Positions 22,176 to 33,504 of a stretch of DNA of 64,000 nucleotides are shown piece by piece (positions within the stretch are counted from its first letter, which is position 1; each line of letters starts with the position of its first letter). The notes beneath the pieces are model-generated. The model made no database searches and was not told the DNA's origin. It saw only the letters and a program-made list of their open reading frames with translations. The translations under genes and the position numbers were made by a program. The DNA is from Brachycybe producta (Eukaryota > Arthropoda > Diplopoda > Playtdesmida > Andrognathidae), in contig JAUPFP010000009.1 in the NCBI GenBank assembly GCA_036925085.1, forward strand, positions 3,368,461 to 3,432,460, written 5' to 3'.

Positions 22176-22200
22176 CCCCCCCCCCCCCCCCCCCCCCCCC
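22176..22200. repeat. Poly-C tract
   Basis: A C25 run in a C/T-rich stretch (22130-22200). The neighbourhood 21690-23215 otherwise contains no recognisable gene or transposon, only AT-rich DNA with (TA)n at 22434-22450 and (CTT)n at 22558-22577. Confidence 0.95.
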
Positions 22201-23221
22201 AATTTTCTCTGTTACTTTTTCTGCGCCTTTTTTTTTCCATTTCAAAATATGTATTTTATCTTTTATTTTTTTCATGGTTCTTTTGAGCAAATTTTTTTCC
22301 ATCTGTTTAACCCCATTTTTCAAATCTCTTCCAAGTCTTTCTATCTTGTTTTCATTATTTAACTAGACATAGACATATGAGAGGAGCTTATATTTGACAC
22401 TCAACTGCGGGGGGGGGGAGGGTTAAAATCTTATATATATATATATATATTTTGGAGGGTCTATTTTTATTTAAGATTTTTGATCATTATAAATGAGCTC
22501 CTGTTATTTGAGGGAGCCAAAATTGGAGGCATAATCTTTTACTCATCCCATTTTTTTCTTCTTCTTCTTCTTCTTCTTTCAAAATAAACTTCTTTTTTTT
22601 TTTGTATTCCATGAAATTTGTTACATGTTTTCAACACACTTCAAATTTTATCTATTTTCCTTTTTTTGTGTATGTGTGAAGAAATTTTATAAATTGGCTC
22701 TGAAACTGTCTTTATGTTAAAAGGTGTTGTTACATTATTGTAATTTAATGATGGATCAACTCTTTTGTGTGTTGACTTGGTATGTTTTCAGTATGTTTTC
22801 AAGCAGAGGTGTTGGGGGGGGGGGGGGGTTGTTGTTATTATCTCTCTATGTGGTGCGAAGACAGCTTCAAAGTTAAGCGTGATTTACATGGTGCTTCTTT
22901 TGTTCCCAGGCTTCGTGCACACACTCAGAGCAAATTTCTGGCTGAAAATGTTGTTACAATTAAACCGTTTAGACGGTGCTGCTAAAAAGAATGAAGTCCC
23001 AAGTGTTTGGCTAAAATTTTGTGGGGAGACTTACTGGCGAGGAAACTTTGCCAATTGTAAAATCAATACATATTGAAACAGGATCTTCTCCATGATCGTA
23101 ACATAAATACCCAACCACTTGTATCCTCGATTTTTGATTTTCAGTACATTTTATTTGGTCTTTTGGCACCACGGTAGAAACAATACTTTAGCGAGATAAG
23201 TGGTGCTGTTTTAACCTTCCT

Positions 23222-24010
23222 CGATTTAATTCAATTCAGTACACTTGCAATCAGCTCGAAAGCCATGTGGCAGGAGGGGGATATTTCCCTATCACAGATG
23301 ATTGTCATTTAGACAAAGTTTAGACAACATCGTCAAATTGAAATCATCCTAACACCGACCTATTTGCAGCAAGCATGTCAAACTCAAAGGCTTAACACGG
23401 GCCAAATAAACAAGGTCTAAATTTATGTGGGCCACAAAAAAAACAAAAACTTCAATTTTTATAGAAATGTAGGTTTATTTCGAAAAGTACAGTAGAAAAA
23501 AAAGAACAAAGACAATATATTGTTACTTTAGAAATGTCATAACAGCAGCACAAAATGAGAATTATATAATATATTTCAAAGATAAAAAAGTAATGAATCG
23601 GATATCTTTTGTATATCTTTTGTTACATGCTTTTATATTGGCTGGTCCGCAAAGATATTCGTTGTGGGCCGCGAGTTTGACATGCTTGATTTGAAGGAAG
23701 AGTGTTCCATAGTCTAAATACATTAGGAGAAAAAAAGACCAAAAATATGCATAATTTCTTGCTTGCAATTCTTCGATTGGCTTTGAGTGGCCATGTCTAC
23801 TTATACGAGAATTTCAAGTGAGGATGTCATCTAACAATGCAATGTTTTGTTGTCAGTTAGCAGACACGTTCACATAGGACAAGGCTTTGCTCTGCTCTGC
23901 TCTACGATTTGACTTTACTGGAAACATGTTGCACCCATTAAAATCCATTTTAGCTCACCAGCAATAAATTTTTGAAGTTGCATTGTCACCTATCAGCATC
24001 TTAGCAGCTA
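23222..24010 (-). pseudogene. LINE 3' fragment G5, split by a hAT MITE
   Basis: Tail TTTAATTCAATTCAG at 23224, then GCTCGAAAGCCATGTGGCAG and CATCGTCAAATTGAAATCAT. The match resumes after the insertion at GGAAGAGTGTTCCATAGTCT and runs to CTACGATTTGACTTTACTGG. Decayed and not open. Confidence 0.65.
23370..23688. mobile_element. hAT MITE with 16-bp TIR
   Basis: Ends CAAGCATGTCAAACTC and GAGTTTGACATGCTTG are perfect 16-bp inverted repeats. Flanks ATTTGCAG (23362-23369) and ATTTGAAG (23689-23696) are an 8-bp duplication with one change, as hAT elements make. The GTCAAACTC plus GGGCC pattern is a widespread hAT MITE signature in animals. No transposase. Confidence 0.88.
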
Positions 24011-24420
24011 TTTTGAATACATGGTGTCTCTTTCAGGGTTGGCAAAATTTTTCCCAGGAGTAGTATTTCCCTGATATTACCACTGTATTTACCGTCTCGG
24101 AATAATGGCTTTTTCCCAGTTTTACACAATTTCAATTTTTTTAAGCCAGTTTTTTTTCTCACACAGTCTGTTTTTGCACTTACACTTTCTTTCTGTACAG
24201 TTCATTTTCCACATCCATCACAATGTTTTTCAAATTGATCATGAATAAGATCTATTAGTCTTCCACCCTTGTTCATTTTTTTGTGATTTAAGTAAAAAGG
24301 GTTGTACATAAAATACACAAACTTAAAAAATTAAAAACTAGTGACCATTTAACTGAAGTTGTCATTTGATTCATGAGACAATGCTTCATTTTTGTTTACA
24401 CTCTAGAAGGGGTTATTCCC

Positions 24421-24625
24421 ACAGGCCTTTAGAAATCGGGAGGAACACAAGTTGGCTTCGCACTGTTTATGACGACCGGCAACTTCTAATTGGTTGGTTA
24501 TGTAGTCTGACGTCACAGGCTCCGCCCTTTTCAACATTGAACCACACAACAAACCAATTAGAAGTGTCCGGTCGTCATAAAAAGGGCGGAGCCAACTTGT
24601 GTTCCTCCGATTTCTAAATGCCTGT
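24421..24625. mobile_element. Foldback MITE family C, copy 4 (10-bp TSD)
   Basis: Begins ACAGGCCTTTAGAAATCGGG and ends in AAATGCCTGT. GGTTATTCCC flanks both sides (24411-24420 and 24626-24635). Arms carry CCGGCAACTTCTAATTGG and its inverse. TGACGTCA is at 24508-24515. Confidence 0.92.
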
Positions 24626-24770
24626 GGTTATTCCCTTGCAGGGTAACCATAATCAAAAGTGTGTGTGTAGGGGGAGGTAATATAGGAGCTTCTTAGTTTC
24701 TATTGCATTCAATTCTATGCTTTCTATACTTCTGACATGAATATCACTTTTTAATAAGATAATAGTAACA

Positions 24771-24900
24771 ATTTTGATTTTGATTTTGATTTTGAAAAAT
24801 TACTCTGCAAGCAGCCATAAAGGCCTATGGCAGAGGGACAAGAGTCCAAGTGCAGCATAGAAAATGCATTGTCAAAACCAGAAAATATAAAACCCCATTG
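24771..24900 (-). repeat. SINE-like repeat F, copy 2
   Basis: TACTCTGCAAGCAGCC, AGGCCTATGGCAGAGGGAC, AGTCCAAGTGCAGCAT and TGCATTGTCAAAAC. The reverse-direction tail here is (AAATC)n. A second GCTGCAAATATATGCATTGT fragment lies 50 bp further right. Confidence 0.7.
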
Positions 24901-25980
24901 ATATAAACCCAACAACAATTTCAATATTTTTTTAATGCTGCAAATATATGCATTGTCAAAACAAAACAAAATTATGACTCCCATAAATTACGTTTTTCCT
25001 GCACAACAACAATAGCTTATAGTACTAGATGAAAAGAGCACAATACTAGTTTTTCTTAGTTTTAGTGGTGTGTCCTGTCCTTTACCGAGTTTTCCTCGGG
25101 ATTTTGCCGACCCTGGCCTCTTTGTACCTTTTTATGATTAAAATGAAGCGCAACAAAAAATTTTATCATTTGAAAATTATTTCAAAATAAGATTAGGAAG
25201 CAATTTGAACCGAAATTACTTTAACTATGTAACGTTACTTTGAGTTAAAGTAACTTTTTATTAAATAACTATTTTTGAAATAATTTTTATATTAAAAAAC
25301 AATTTTTTTTATCAGGTTTTGAAATCAATTTTGATTTATTGTAAATCCTTCTTTAAAAGGCTTTTAAAACAAATAAATTCCTGAGGCTTTTCTAATAAAT
25401 TATTTTATTAATAATAAGTTTTGAAACGGTTCATCTTTTTTATTTCAATGCATTTCGACATTAAAAAATGGGAGTGGGTGGGGAGGAGGTTAAATAAATA
25501 TTTTATTTTTTTCTAAAAAAAATATACTTGTTGCCTTGAGTTGAGAGAAAAAAAAAAGGGTTGACGCCTTTCTTATTTGCTCTGAAATTTTGGGGAAAAA
25601 AATACGTGGCTAGAATATATTTTGATAAAATGCAATAAATAAATAAAATTGGATTTATATTTTGAGAGAGAAAAAAAAATATTAAAACTTTAATAATAAT
25701 AGTCTTATTAGAGGTAGTTTTTAATCTGCTGGTTTTACGCCAACAGTTAGTTAACCAGTAAAACCATATAATTACGAGTAATCAATCAATCAAACTACTT
25801 CATTGATATCTCTTATATTAGAAATTGAATCTCACTCTTGAAAGGCTTTTTTTTTCGATTTAAATTATTTGATTTATTTTAAAATTTATTTTTTATTGTT
25901 GTTTTAGGCTGAGAAGGAATCAAATTCTATTCAAATTTCTATTGCCAAAACTTTCCTTAAACACTATGGTGGCATTATGG

Positions 25981-26110
25981 TATTTCAATTTTAAAATATG
26001 AATAATAAAGTCAATTTTTATTTGGTGTTCATGTCCTTAACTGGATTCCGTATAATTAACCTAAACACATTTAATTTGAATTCATTTAACTAATGTGTGT
26101 ACAAGGTATA
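25981..26110 (-). mobile_element. MITE family A, left-half fragment, reverse
   Basis: GTCAATTTTTATTTGGTGTT, CCTTAACTGGATTCCGTATA and TAATGTGTGTACAAGGTATA. The opposite half is missing. The DNA before it (24900-25980) is AT-rich with no recognised feature. Confidence 0.8.
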
Positions 26111-26494
26111 AGTAACTCAGTTACTTAAGTGTATTTTTATATATATATATATAGACGAAAAAATTAAATAAATATTGTCTGCTTAAAATTGGCTCATTTT
26201 CAAATTTTTACAAAAAAAGTTTATTTTGAAAGATATCAACATGAAAATTCTCTCTTAAATGATTGAACTACCCTTCTAGTTTCTAAAACGCATTTAAGTT
26301 TTTTTTTTTCATTTTGCAACTAAAAAACAGAATAATCAGAGTTCGAGAGGTGTGTTTACGCTTTAAAACCACAAAGCAAAAACAAATATGTTTGGTTTTC
26401 GATTGCACCCATTATATTAATGTATCAGTAGCATTATGCCACATTGCCATATAATATTTTCCATATTTTCTTGGTTGCTATAATTGATATACCG

Positions 26495-26796
26495 TAATAT
26501 CTTGTACGCACACATCAGTTAAATGAATTCAATTTAAATGTGTTTAGGTGAATTTTACGGAATCCAGTTAAGGACATGAACACCAAATAAAAATCGACTT
26601 TATTATTAATATTTTAAATTGAAATACTAAATCAATATTTGTCAATTTAAGTATTTTAGTATTAACTCAATATTTTCAGATTATTAACTGAATAAATTGA
26701 ATTTGATAAATTGTTTGTTTGCCCTTCACAGAAGGCTCTGTAGAACACGTATATTGTTTAAATGCATTTAAAATATCAGGTGTGTACTAGGTATTA
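26495..26796 (+). mobile_element. MITE family A, full copy
   Basis: Starts TAATATCTTGTACGCACACA and ends GGTGTGTACTAGGTATTA. Directly abuts foldback W at 26797. Confidence 0.88.
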
Positions 26797-27024
26797 GAAG
26801 AAGCTTGTGACGTCAAAGAGGTTGACAAAAAAATTATAAAACACGAAAAAAAATTATACTTTTGTCACTTTGTCTGAATAAAATGGAGTAATAACAGAAG
26901 AATCCAAGAACCTATTTGTTTAAACTGTTTAGAACGTTTGCTATGATCACTTTTGTATCAAACTAAAATGACACAAATCCTAAATTTTAAGTCTAACCCT
27001 TCTGACGTCACAAACTTCTGCTTA
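26797..27024. mobile_element. Foldback element W with paired CREs
   Basis: Left end GAAGCTTGTGACGTCAAAGA and right end CTTCTGACGTCACAAACTTC are inverted, each holding TGACGTCA (26808-26815 and 27003-27010). Also repeats AGGTT/AACCC next to them. The interior is AT-rich. Confidence 0.65.
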
Positions 27025-27102
27025 CATTGAGGGAACAATACAGTAAAAAAGGGTGCGATTCAGTTACGTCACAAAAATGGGAAATTAAAAAGTATTAAGT
27101 TC

Positions 27103-27194
27103 AAAAAATTAATTTATTCATTCTTGTGACGTCATTTTTTTGTTATTGTAAAAATAAAAATATGACGTCATAAGAATGAATAAATTAATTTTTT
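27103..27194. mobile_element. Short foldback V with paired CREs
   Basis: A 92-bp hairpin: arms of 33 bp differ at one position (AATTTATTCATTCTTGTGACG versus its inverse), with a 26-base A/T loop. Each arm ends in TGACGTCA (27127-27134 and 27163-27170). Confidence 0.85.
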
Positions 27195-27705
27195 TTCTTT
27201 TCATAAAATATTTATTTTTAAATAAATATTTGTTTATAATAGTTAATTATATTTAATAAAACTTGCTTAAAATATTAATTATTATGACGTACTGATTAAG
27301 ATGTGGTAACAGGCAATAATAATTCACAGATAATTAGTTAAGTTAGAGGTTAATGAGGTCATTTTATGCGATTCGAATTCGTCATTCTGGTATTTGTTTT
27401 CTAGTTTTATTGCCATCATTCGAGACAATTTACTAGAATGTTTCATTAGGTGTGTTCTTTATCTGAAAGATGGAACTTGTTTTATTTTTTGTGCTTTTTT
27501 TTAAAAAAAAAAAAACAAAAGCATTATTTTTATGGCAAGTGAATTTATTTTTTATTCAGTTTTTTTTTTTTTTTGTATTTTTTAGCCCGCCATTTTGACA
27601 TTTTGGACTTCATTTTCTTTTCTGTGGTAAGTTTCAATTTTTATTTGTTTTATAGTTTGTTGGTTTTGTGAGAATATTGGTAGGTAATTGGGGCTTGGAG
27701 AATTT

Positions 27706-27743
27706 CAAGATGGCCGCCACAAAAATGGTAGGCGGCCATCTTG
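27706..27743. repeat. Perfect 13-bp hairpin with YY1-like core
   Basis: CAAGATGGCCGCC and GGCGGCCATCTTG form a perfect 13-bp stem with a 12-base loop. Surrounding DNA (27200-28085) shows no gene, only AT-rich sequence. Confidence 0.9.
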
Positions 27744-28084
27744 TGCATTGCTTCATTCATTTTAACATTGAGCGATTTGTTTTTAAAAACATAATGCTGA
27801 TTTTTAGATGATTTTAGTTACTATTACCACAAAATAATCGAAACTAAAAGAAATCAATTGAGGCTAGTTTCGAATTGGCATTACAATAAGGGGGGAGGGG
27901 TGAACAATGTCACGTGGATTGCTTGCAGGTGATCTGCTCGCCACGCCCATTATGACTAGATATAGATAGATAAGTGACTGAAATAATTTTGTTAATTTGT
28001 GTGGCTCGTTACGCTCGTCACTTTGAAACATATTTTGAGATGGGGGGAACAAACCGCTTAAAATGAATAATGCCGACCCCTAAG

Positions 28085-28783
28085 ACTGGGCGCAAATTAG
28101 GGAACCAGCGACAGTCTCTGGAGACACTACATTAGTGCCACTGCATCAACCTTCTAAACCGAAATGGTTGCATTCACCAATACGGGCAATTAGAAATCGG
28201 GAAGAACATAAGTTGGCTCCTCCTTTTTTATGACCGAACGCAACTTCCAATTGGTTGGTTATGTAGTCTGACGTTACATGCTCCGCCCATTTCAACGTCG
28301 AACCACACAACAAACCAATTAGAAGTTGCTGGTCGTCATAAAAAGAGCGGAGCCAACTTACAGTATGTTCTTCCCGATTTCTAAATGCCTGTTTAAAAAT
28401 AGCTGAACCAAGTTGCCTCTGTTCAGCATACTAAGCAGAGGAAACCATTGTATGACAGCAATCACTTTTCTTGTCACATGATCATGATTTGGGTTGCTGA
28501 TTGCTCTCTCATGGAGACCATAGGGAACCAAATAAGCGAGCAACCTGCAACCCAAATCATGATCATGTGACAAGAAAGTGGCTGCTGGCACACAATGGTT
28601 GCTTTGTTCCCTCTGCTCACCATACTGAGCAGAGGCAACATATCCACTTTCTACTGTTGCCAACTACCAATTTGGTGCCTGCAAATACAGTGGTGGTGAG
28701 GCACTAGTGTAGTGTCACCAGAAACAGTTGCTGGAAACTGTTGCTGGTGGCCAGCTTGCATTGTTGCCTAATTTGTGCCTGGC
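28085..28783. mobile_element. Foldback element Q, interrupted by MITE C
   Basis: Outer ends CTGGGCGCAAATTAGGGAAC and GTTGCCTAATTTGTGCCTGG are inverted repeats. The inner arms (GCCTCTGTTCAGCATACT, TCACATGATCATGATTTGGG and inverses) fold around 28510. MITE C copy 5 splits the left side. Non-coding. Confidence 0.8.
28182..28392. mobile_element. Foldback MITE family C, copy 5
   Basis: Ends ACGGGCAATTAGAAATCGGG and CCCGATTTCTAAATGCCTGT. Target duplication not clear. The CRE is mutated to TGACGTTA. Confidence 0.85.
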
Positions 28784-28809
28784 CTATCATTTTGTAGACA
28801 GTATGTGAA

Positions 28810-29006
28810 ACAGGCATCTGTAGACAGCTTCAGAATTTTCTTTGGCCTTCCACCCTTTTATGAGCGACAGACCAAATATAAACCAATTAAAATCAAAAAG
28901 GGCGGGGCATGTGACATCAGACCCAGTAACAAACCAATTACTAATTGATGACGCACAGAAAAGGGGCGGAGTCAAAGAAATTCTGAAGCTGTCTACAGAT
29001 GCCTGT
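28810..29006. mobile_element. Foldback MITE family E, copy 1 (9-bp TSD)
   Basis: Ends ACAGGCATCTGTAGACAGCT and AGCTGTCTACAGATGCCTGT. GTATGTGAA flanks both sides (28801-28809 and 29007-29015). It shares with family C the outer ACAGGCA and the inner CCCTTTTATGA, AACCAATTA and GGGCGGGGCATGTGACATCA blocks. Confidence 0.92.
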
Positions 29007-29600
29007 GTATGTGAATGAGTCCTCGACAGCCATTTTGAATACATTTTGACTTCATTCATTTATGAATAACAGAATGAGTGGATTAAAATATCAAAAGTGC
29101 GCATGCTCAGATTGAGTATAATAGCTACAAGTTTTTTTTTAATAAAAAAAGGCTAAAAATATAAGACCCGTGTAGGCTTAAATAGGGTTTTAATCCTTAT
29201 GATTCTAGGGTTTTGATAGCAATAATAATTACTCTATAATTTAAAATTCTTGTTTTTTTTTTTCCTACTTATTATTTTTTTGTGTGTCTATTGAAAACTA
29301 GACTTAATAAATTTTTTTTATTGAAATTTGTAATATTTTTTGCGTGTCTGCGGAGAGAGAATGTGGAGGGAAGGGGGGGGGGGGTGGAGGGGCGTTTGTG
29401 TGAAGAAGAAAAAAAAAATTCCACAAAATGTGAGAAGCATTTTTGATAATTACATGGCGCTTCATCTTTTTATGTGATCCATAATAGCAAAACACAAAAA
29501 AAATTATAGAAAAAAAAACAAAAAAGTTGAAGTAGCGCCATTTTTATGGGGTGCGAAAAAAAAAATAAAAGGTGAGAGTTTGAAACCAGATAAAAAAAAC

Positions 29601-29805
29601 ACAGGCAATTAGAAATCGGGACAAACAGAAGTTAGCTCCGCCCTTTTTATGACGAACGCGACTTCTAATTGGTTGGTTATGTAGTCTGACGTCACATGCT
29701 CCGTCCTTTTCAACGTCGAACCACACAACAAACCAATTAGAAGTTCCTGGTCGTCATAAAAAGAGCTGAGCCAACTTCTGTTTGTCCCGATTTCTAATTG
29801 CCTGT
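29601..29805. mobile_element. Foldback MITE family C, copy 6
   Basis: Begins ACAGGCAATTAGAAATCGGG and ends in TCTAATTGCCTGT. TGACGTCA is at 29687-29694. Left flank A-rich, right flank TCAATGTAC, so no duplication. A family D element follows after 14 bases. Confidence 0.9.
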
Positions 29806-29819
29806 TCAATGTACAGAGT

Positions 29820-30042
29820 ACAGGCAATTGTGCCCAGCATTAAAATTTGATTGGTTTCACCCTTTTATGAGCGTCAGAACAAATATTAACCAATTAATTA
29901 ACTTTTAATTGGTTTGTTGTGTGGTTCAATGTTGAAAAGGGCGGAACATGTCACGGCAGACTACATAACCAACCAATTAAAAGTTGCCATTCGTCATAAA
30001 AAAAGGGCCGGAGCCAACTTCTGTTTGTCTCGATTTGCCTGT
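29820..30042. mobile_element. Chimeric foldback MITE: D left end, C right end
   Basis: Left end ACAGGCAATTGTGCCCAGCA (family D) but right arm is family C (AACCAATTAAAAGTTGCC, GAGCCAACTTCTGTTTGTCT, TTGCCTGT). It looks like a recombinant between two subfamilies. Confidence 0.75.
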
Positions 30043-30051
30043 ATAAAAAAC

Positions 30052-30259
30052 ACAGGCAATTAGAAATCGGGACAAACAGAAGTTAGCTCGGCCCTTTTTT
30101 ATGACGACCGGCAAACTTCTAATTGGTTTGTTGTGTGGTTCGACGTTGAATAGGGCGGAGCATGTGACGTCAGACTACATAACCAACCAATTAGAAGTTG
30201 CCGGTTGTCATAAAAAAGGCGGAGCCAACTTCTGTTTGTCCCGATTTCTAATTGCCTGT
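30052..30259. mobile_element. Foldback MITE family C, copy 7
   Basis: Ends ACAGGCAATTAGAAATCGGG and CCCGATTTCTAATTGCCTGT; opposite internal orientation to copy 6. Flanks (ATAAAAAAC, GATAAAAC) are similar but not exact. TGACGTCA at 30165-30172. Confidence 0.9.
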
Positions 30260-30818
30260 GATAAAACAAGTTGTTTTTTTTTGGGGGGGGGGGGGTTGTT
30301 GTTGTCAAGAGAAATTTTCAAAAATTTCTCCAGTTTTTCTTTTCTTTCCTTTCTTCTTATTATTATTAATAAATACATTTGTCAATGTGTGAAATTTATT
30401 GACGGCTCCCCGCGAAGAAGAGGCGGAGACAAAATTATTAGATTTTTTTTTAGTTTAAGAAATTTTTGTTGAAGTAGTGTAGGACCTACTGAAAAATTTA
30501 ATTTATTCAAACTGCTGTTTTTTTAAACCCTTTAAGGCACAACAAAGGAAAATCTTTTGCCTTTTTTGTTAGTTTTTTTTTTTCATTAGTTTTTCCTTTT
30601 GGATGATGATTCAGTTTTATTTTAAAAAATTTACAAATGGCAGTGTTTGGTAACTAAAAAAAGGAAGCTATTTATCTGTAAAGAAAACACAGAAAAGTAG
30701 CATCCGGAAACAACATGTTGGCAGAGGGGTGTTGGGAGGCATCTTTTAAGTTTTATGTACGAGAACCATGTTAGCTCCACCTACCCTTCTCAAGAAAGGA
30801 ATCATGTAATCTATGTAC

Positions 30819-31025
30819 ACAGGCAATTAGAAATCTGGACAAACAGAAGTTGGCTCCGCCCCTTTTAATGCCGACCGGCAACTTCTAATTGGTTGGTTCT
30901 GTAGTCTGACGTCACATGCTCCGCCCTTTTCAACGTCGAACCACACAACAAACCAATTAGAAGTTGCCGGTCGTCATAAAAAGAGCGGAGCCAACTTCTG
31001 TTTGTCCCGATTTCTAATTTCCTGT
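30819..31025. mobile_element. Foldback MITE family C, copy 8 (9-bp TSD)
   Basis: Begins ACAGGCAATTAGAAATCTGG and ends TTTCCTGT. TCTATGTAC flanks both sides (30810-30818 and 31026-31034). It is inserted in the end of repeat I. TGACGTCA at 30907-30914. Confidence 0.93.
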
Positions 31026-31034
31026 TCTATGTAC

Positions 31035-31231
31035 ACTTTGTACGGAGTACAAAGTGTCCAGCATTAAAGTTTTATTGGCTACGCCCTTTTATGAGCGTCA
31101 GAACAAATATTAACCAATTAGAAATTGAAAAGGGCGGGGCATGTGACATCAGACCAAGTACCAAACCAGTTAGAAATTGATGACGCTCATAAAAGGGCGA
31201 GGGCAAATAAAATTTTAATGCTGGGCAGAAT
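31035..31231. mobile_element. Foldback MITE family D, copy 2
   Basis: Inverted arms CCAGCATTAAAGTTTTATTG and AAATAAAATTTTAATGCTGG, then CGCCCTTTTATGAGCGTCA and its inverse, around GGGCGGGGCATGTGACATCA. The left edge holds a perfect 11-bp hairpin, ACACTTTGTAC-GGA-GTACAAAGTGT. Confidence 0.8.
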
Positions 31232-31378
31232 GCAGGCAATTAGAAATCGGGATAAACAGACGTTGGCTCTGCCCTTTTTAATGACGAACGGCAACTTCTA
31301 ATTGGTTGATTATGTAGTCTGACGTCATATGCTCCGCCCTTTTCAACGTCGAACCACACAACAAACCAATTAGAAGTT
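31232..31378. mobile_element. Foldback MITE family C, copy 9, right-truncated
   Basis: Starts GCAGGCAATTAGAAATCGGG and stops after AACCAATTAGAAGTT. TGACGTCA at 31320-31327. What follows (31380-32200) is AT-rich with a G16-17 run near 31568 and no gene. Confidence 0.85.
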
Positions 31379-32204
31379 AAATTTTTAGTTTTAATTTTTA
31401 ATTTTAGTTTTGAATTTTTTGAAGTGCGCCATTTTTAAATGTTGGACGGTGCGAAATAATGAAATTTCGAACTCGTGCCATTTTAGAATTTATTTTGGGC
31501 GCCATTTTCACCCTGAAAAAAAATATGAGAATAAACAGAAAACCCAAAGAAAACCCAGACTACATTTGGGGGGGGGGGGGGGGGTATTATAAATAAATAA
31601 ATTTTTACATTTTTGTCTGCCCCTCCTTTCCTCCCCCTCCCTCCCTCCCCCAACATGAAAAATGGCCGAGGGGCTGAAAATATAAGAAAACAAAACGCGT
31701 TCCTGATATACATATATAATGAACTCCTCCCCGTTCTTCATTTCTAGACTACATTCTTCCGAAGCGCGTGCCAAAAAATGAACACAACTTCAACGTGTGG
31801 CTCTCGAGCCAAACTTAATGTGAAGTGTGGGCCACTGATTGGCCACCTTTTCTAACACTGACCTCGCCATAGTCACCGTGGGTTATCTCATTAATATTAT
31901 AACAGGTGTAATGATATACCATTGAATATGAGTGCAAAATACACAGAAAATACACAGGGAGGGAGGGGGGAGAGAGTGATGGTGATGAATTGGAATGAAT
32001 TTCAACACAAAAATACCACATTTTTTTTTTAAATTAGAATTAATATTTTTTTGTTGGAGATTTAAGATGGTTTTTTTTTATCAGCTGATTTTCAAATTCT
32101 GAAAGTGTTTTGGAAACTAGAAGGGTAGCTCAACCTTATTTTCATTTTGATATCTTAAAAGTTGAGTCATTTTCAAACTGAGGTAAATATACCCTTAGGC
32201 TTAA

Positions 32205-32955
32205 GAGGCTACATCGCAAAATTACTTTGAAAAATCTCCGCAAAGAGAGCTAGCATCGTTTTTCTATTGAGACCTAATGTTAAAGAAAAAATGTTAATTT
32301 TTAAAATACACACAGTCGCGCCGGCAATACGTTTGTTTTTCATATTTAAACTTGTCCAATATTAAGTTTTCAAAGTGCAATGTGCACCTTAAATATATCC
32401 TGATCGAGTGATAGAATGACAAAAAATTGGTAAGTGCGGTTCAATTTTTAAAAACTATTTCAAAATCGCGAATTTCTAACTCTTATGTTAAACTCCATTG
32501 AGTACGCGCGCTTGTAAGCAAAAACATCCATTAAAATGTTAGTAAAAACTACATAAAATAATTTTAAAAAACCACAATTAAACCACAATGCAGTCAACAT
32601 ATTGGCGCACGTGCTGATGATTTATTTTTAAAATTTAGTGGGTGTTTTTCTTATTTGGGCGTATTCAGTGGAGTTTAACATAAAGAGTTAGAAATTCGCG
32701 ATTTTGAAATAGTTTTTAAAAATAGAACTGCACTTACCAATTATTTGTCATTCTATCACTCGATCAGCATATATTTAAGGTGCACATTGCACTTTGAACC
32801 ATCCAAATTGGACAACTTTAAATATGAAAAATAAACATATTGCCGCCGCGACTGTGTGTATTTTAAAAATTAACGTTTTTTCTTTAACATTGGGTCTATG
32901 GACTCAATAGAAAAACGATGCTAGCGCTCTTTGGGCGCTCTAATTTTTCTTGAGA
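32205..32955. mobile_element. Giant palindrome J, copy 1
   Basis: Left arm (32205-32540) and right arm (about 32640-32955) are inverted copies. Shared blocks include GCTAGCATCGTTTTTCTATT, TTAAAGAAAAAA, TTCATATTTAAACTTGTCCA, GCAATGTGCACCTTAAATAT, GATAGAATGACAAA and ATCGCGAATTTCTAACTCTT. The arms are about 300 bp and the spacer about 100 bp. The outer 30 bp are more diverged. Non-coding. Confidence 0.88.
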
Positions 32956-33201
32956 CGTCACCCCTTCCCACATACAATGCTTTACATATATCACTAGATT
33001 GTGGTTTAGGACATTGACCACGTACAATTTTCTTAAACATACATAAACTAATTTCTAATCTACGATGACGTCATGCGCAGCACGTACTGCGCAGCACGTC
33101 GCGGGGCGGTACATCATGCGCAATGGCGAAATAAAATTCAAGGTTTTAACAATCGCAGCTCTTAAACTCCTAGATTGCCGTACTTTGTATGTGCTTCTTT
33201 C

Positions 33202-33504
33202 TACCTAGTAACACTCCTGATAGTTTAAATGCATTTAAATAATAAACGTATTCTACAGAGCCCCGTGAAGGGCAAACGAACAATATGTCGAATTCAATTT
33301 ATTCAGTTAATAATCTGAAAATATTGAGTTAATATTTAAATATAAATAATGACAAAATATTGATTTAGTATTTCAATTTAAAATATTAATAATTAAAAGT
33401 CAATTTTTATTTGGTGTTCGTGTTCTTAACGGGATTCCGTATAATTCACCTAAACACATTTAATTTGAATTCATTTAACTCATTTGTGTGTGTACAAGGT
33501 GTTA
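33202..33504 (-). mobile_element. MITE family A, full copy, reverse
   Basis: TACCTAGTAACACTCCTGAT to GTGTGTGTACAAGGTGTTA with the full reverse core. The DNA after it (33505-34186) is AT-rich and featureless. Confidence 0.85.

Noticed and set aside
22765-23076. Possible exon with a 103-residue frame
   Set aside because: It begins in a poly-G tract, has no conserved domain, and splice sites cannot be supported.
32610-32650. Hammerhead ribozyme-like CTGATGA
   Set aside because: The second conserved GAAA block and flanking helices are missing.
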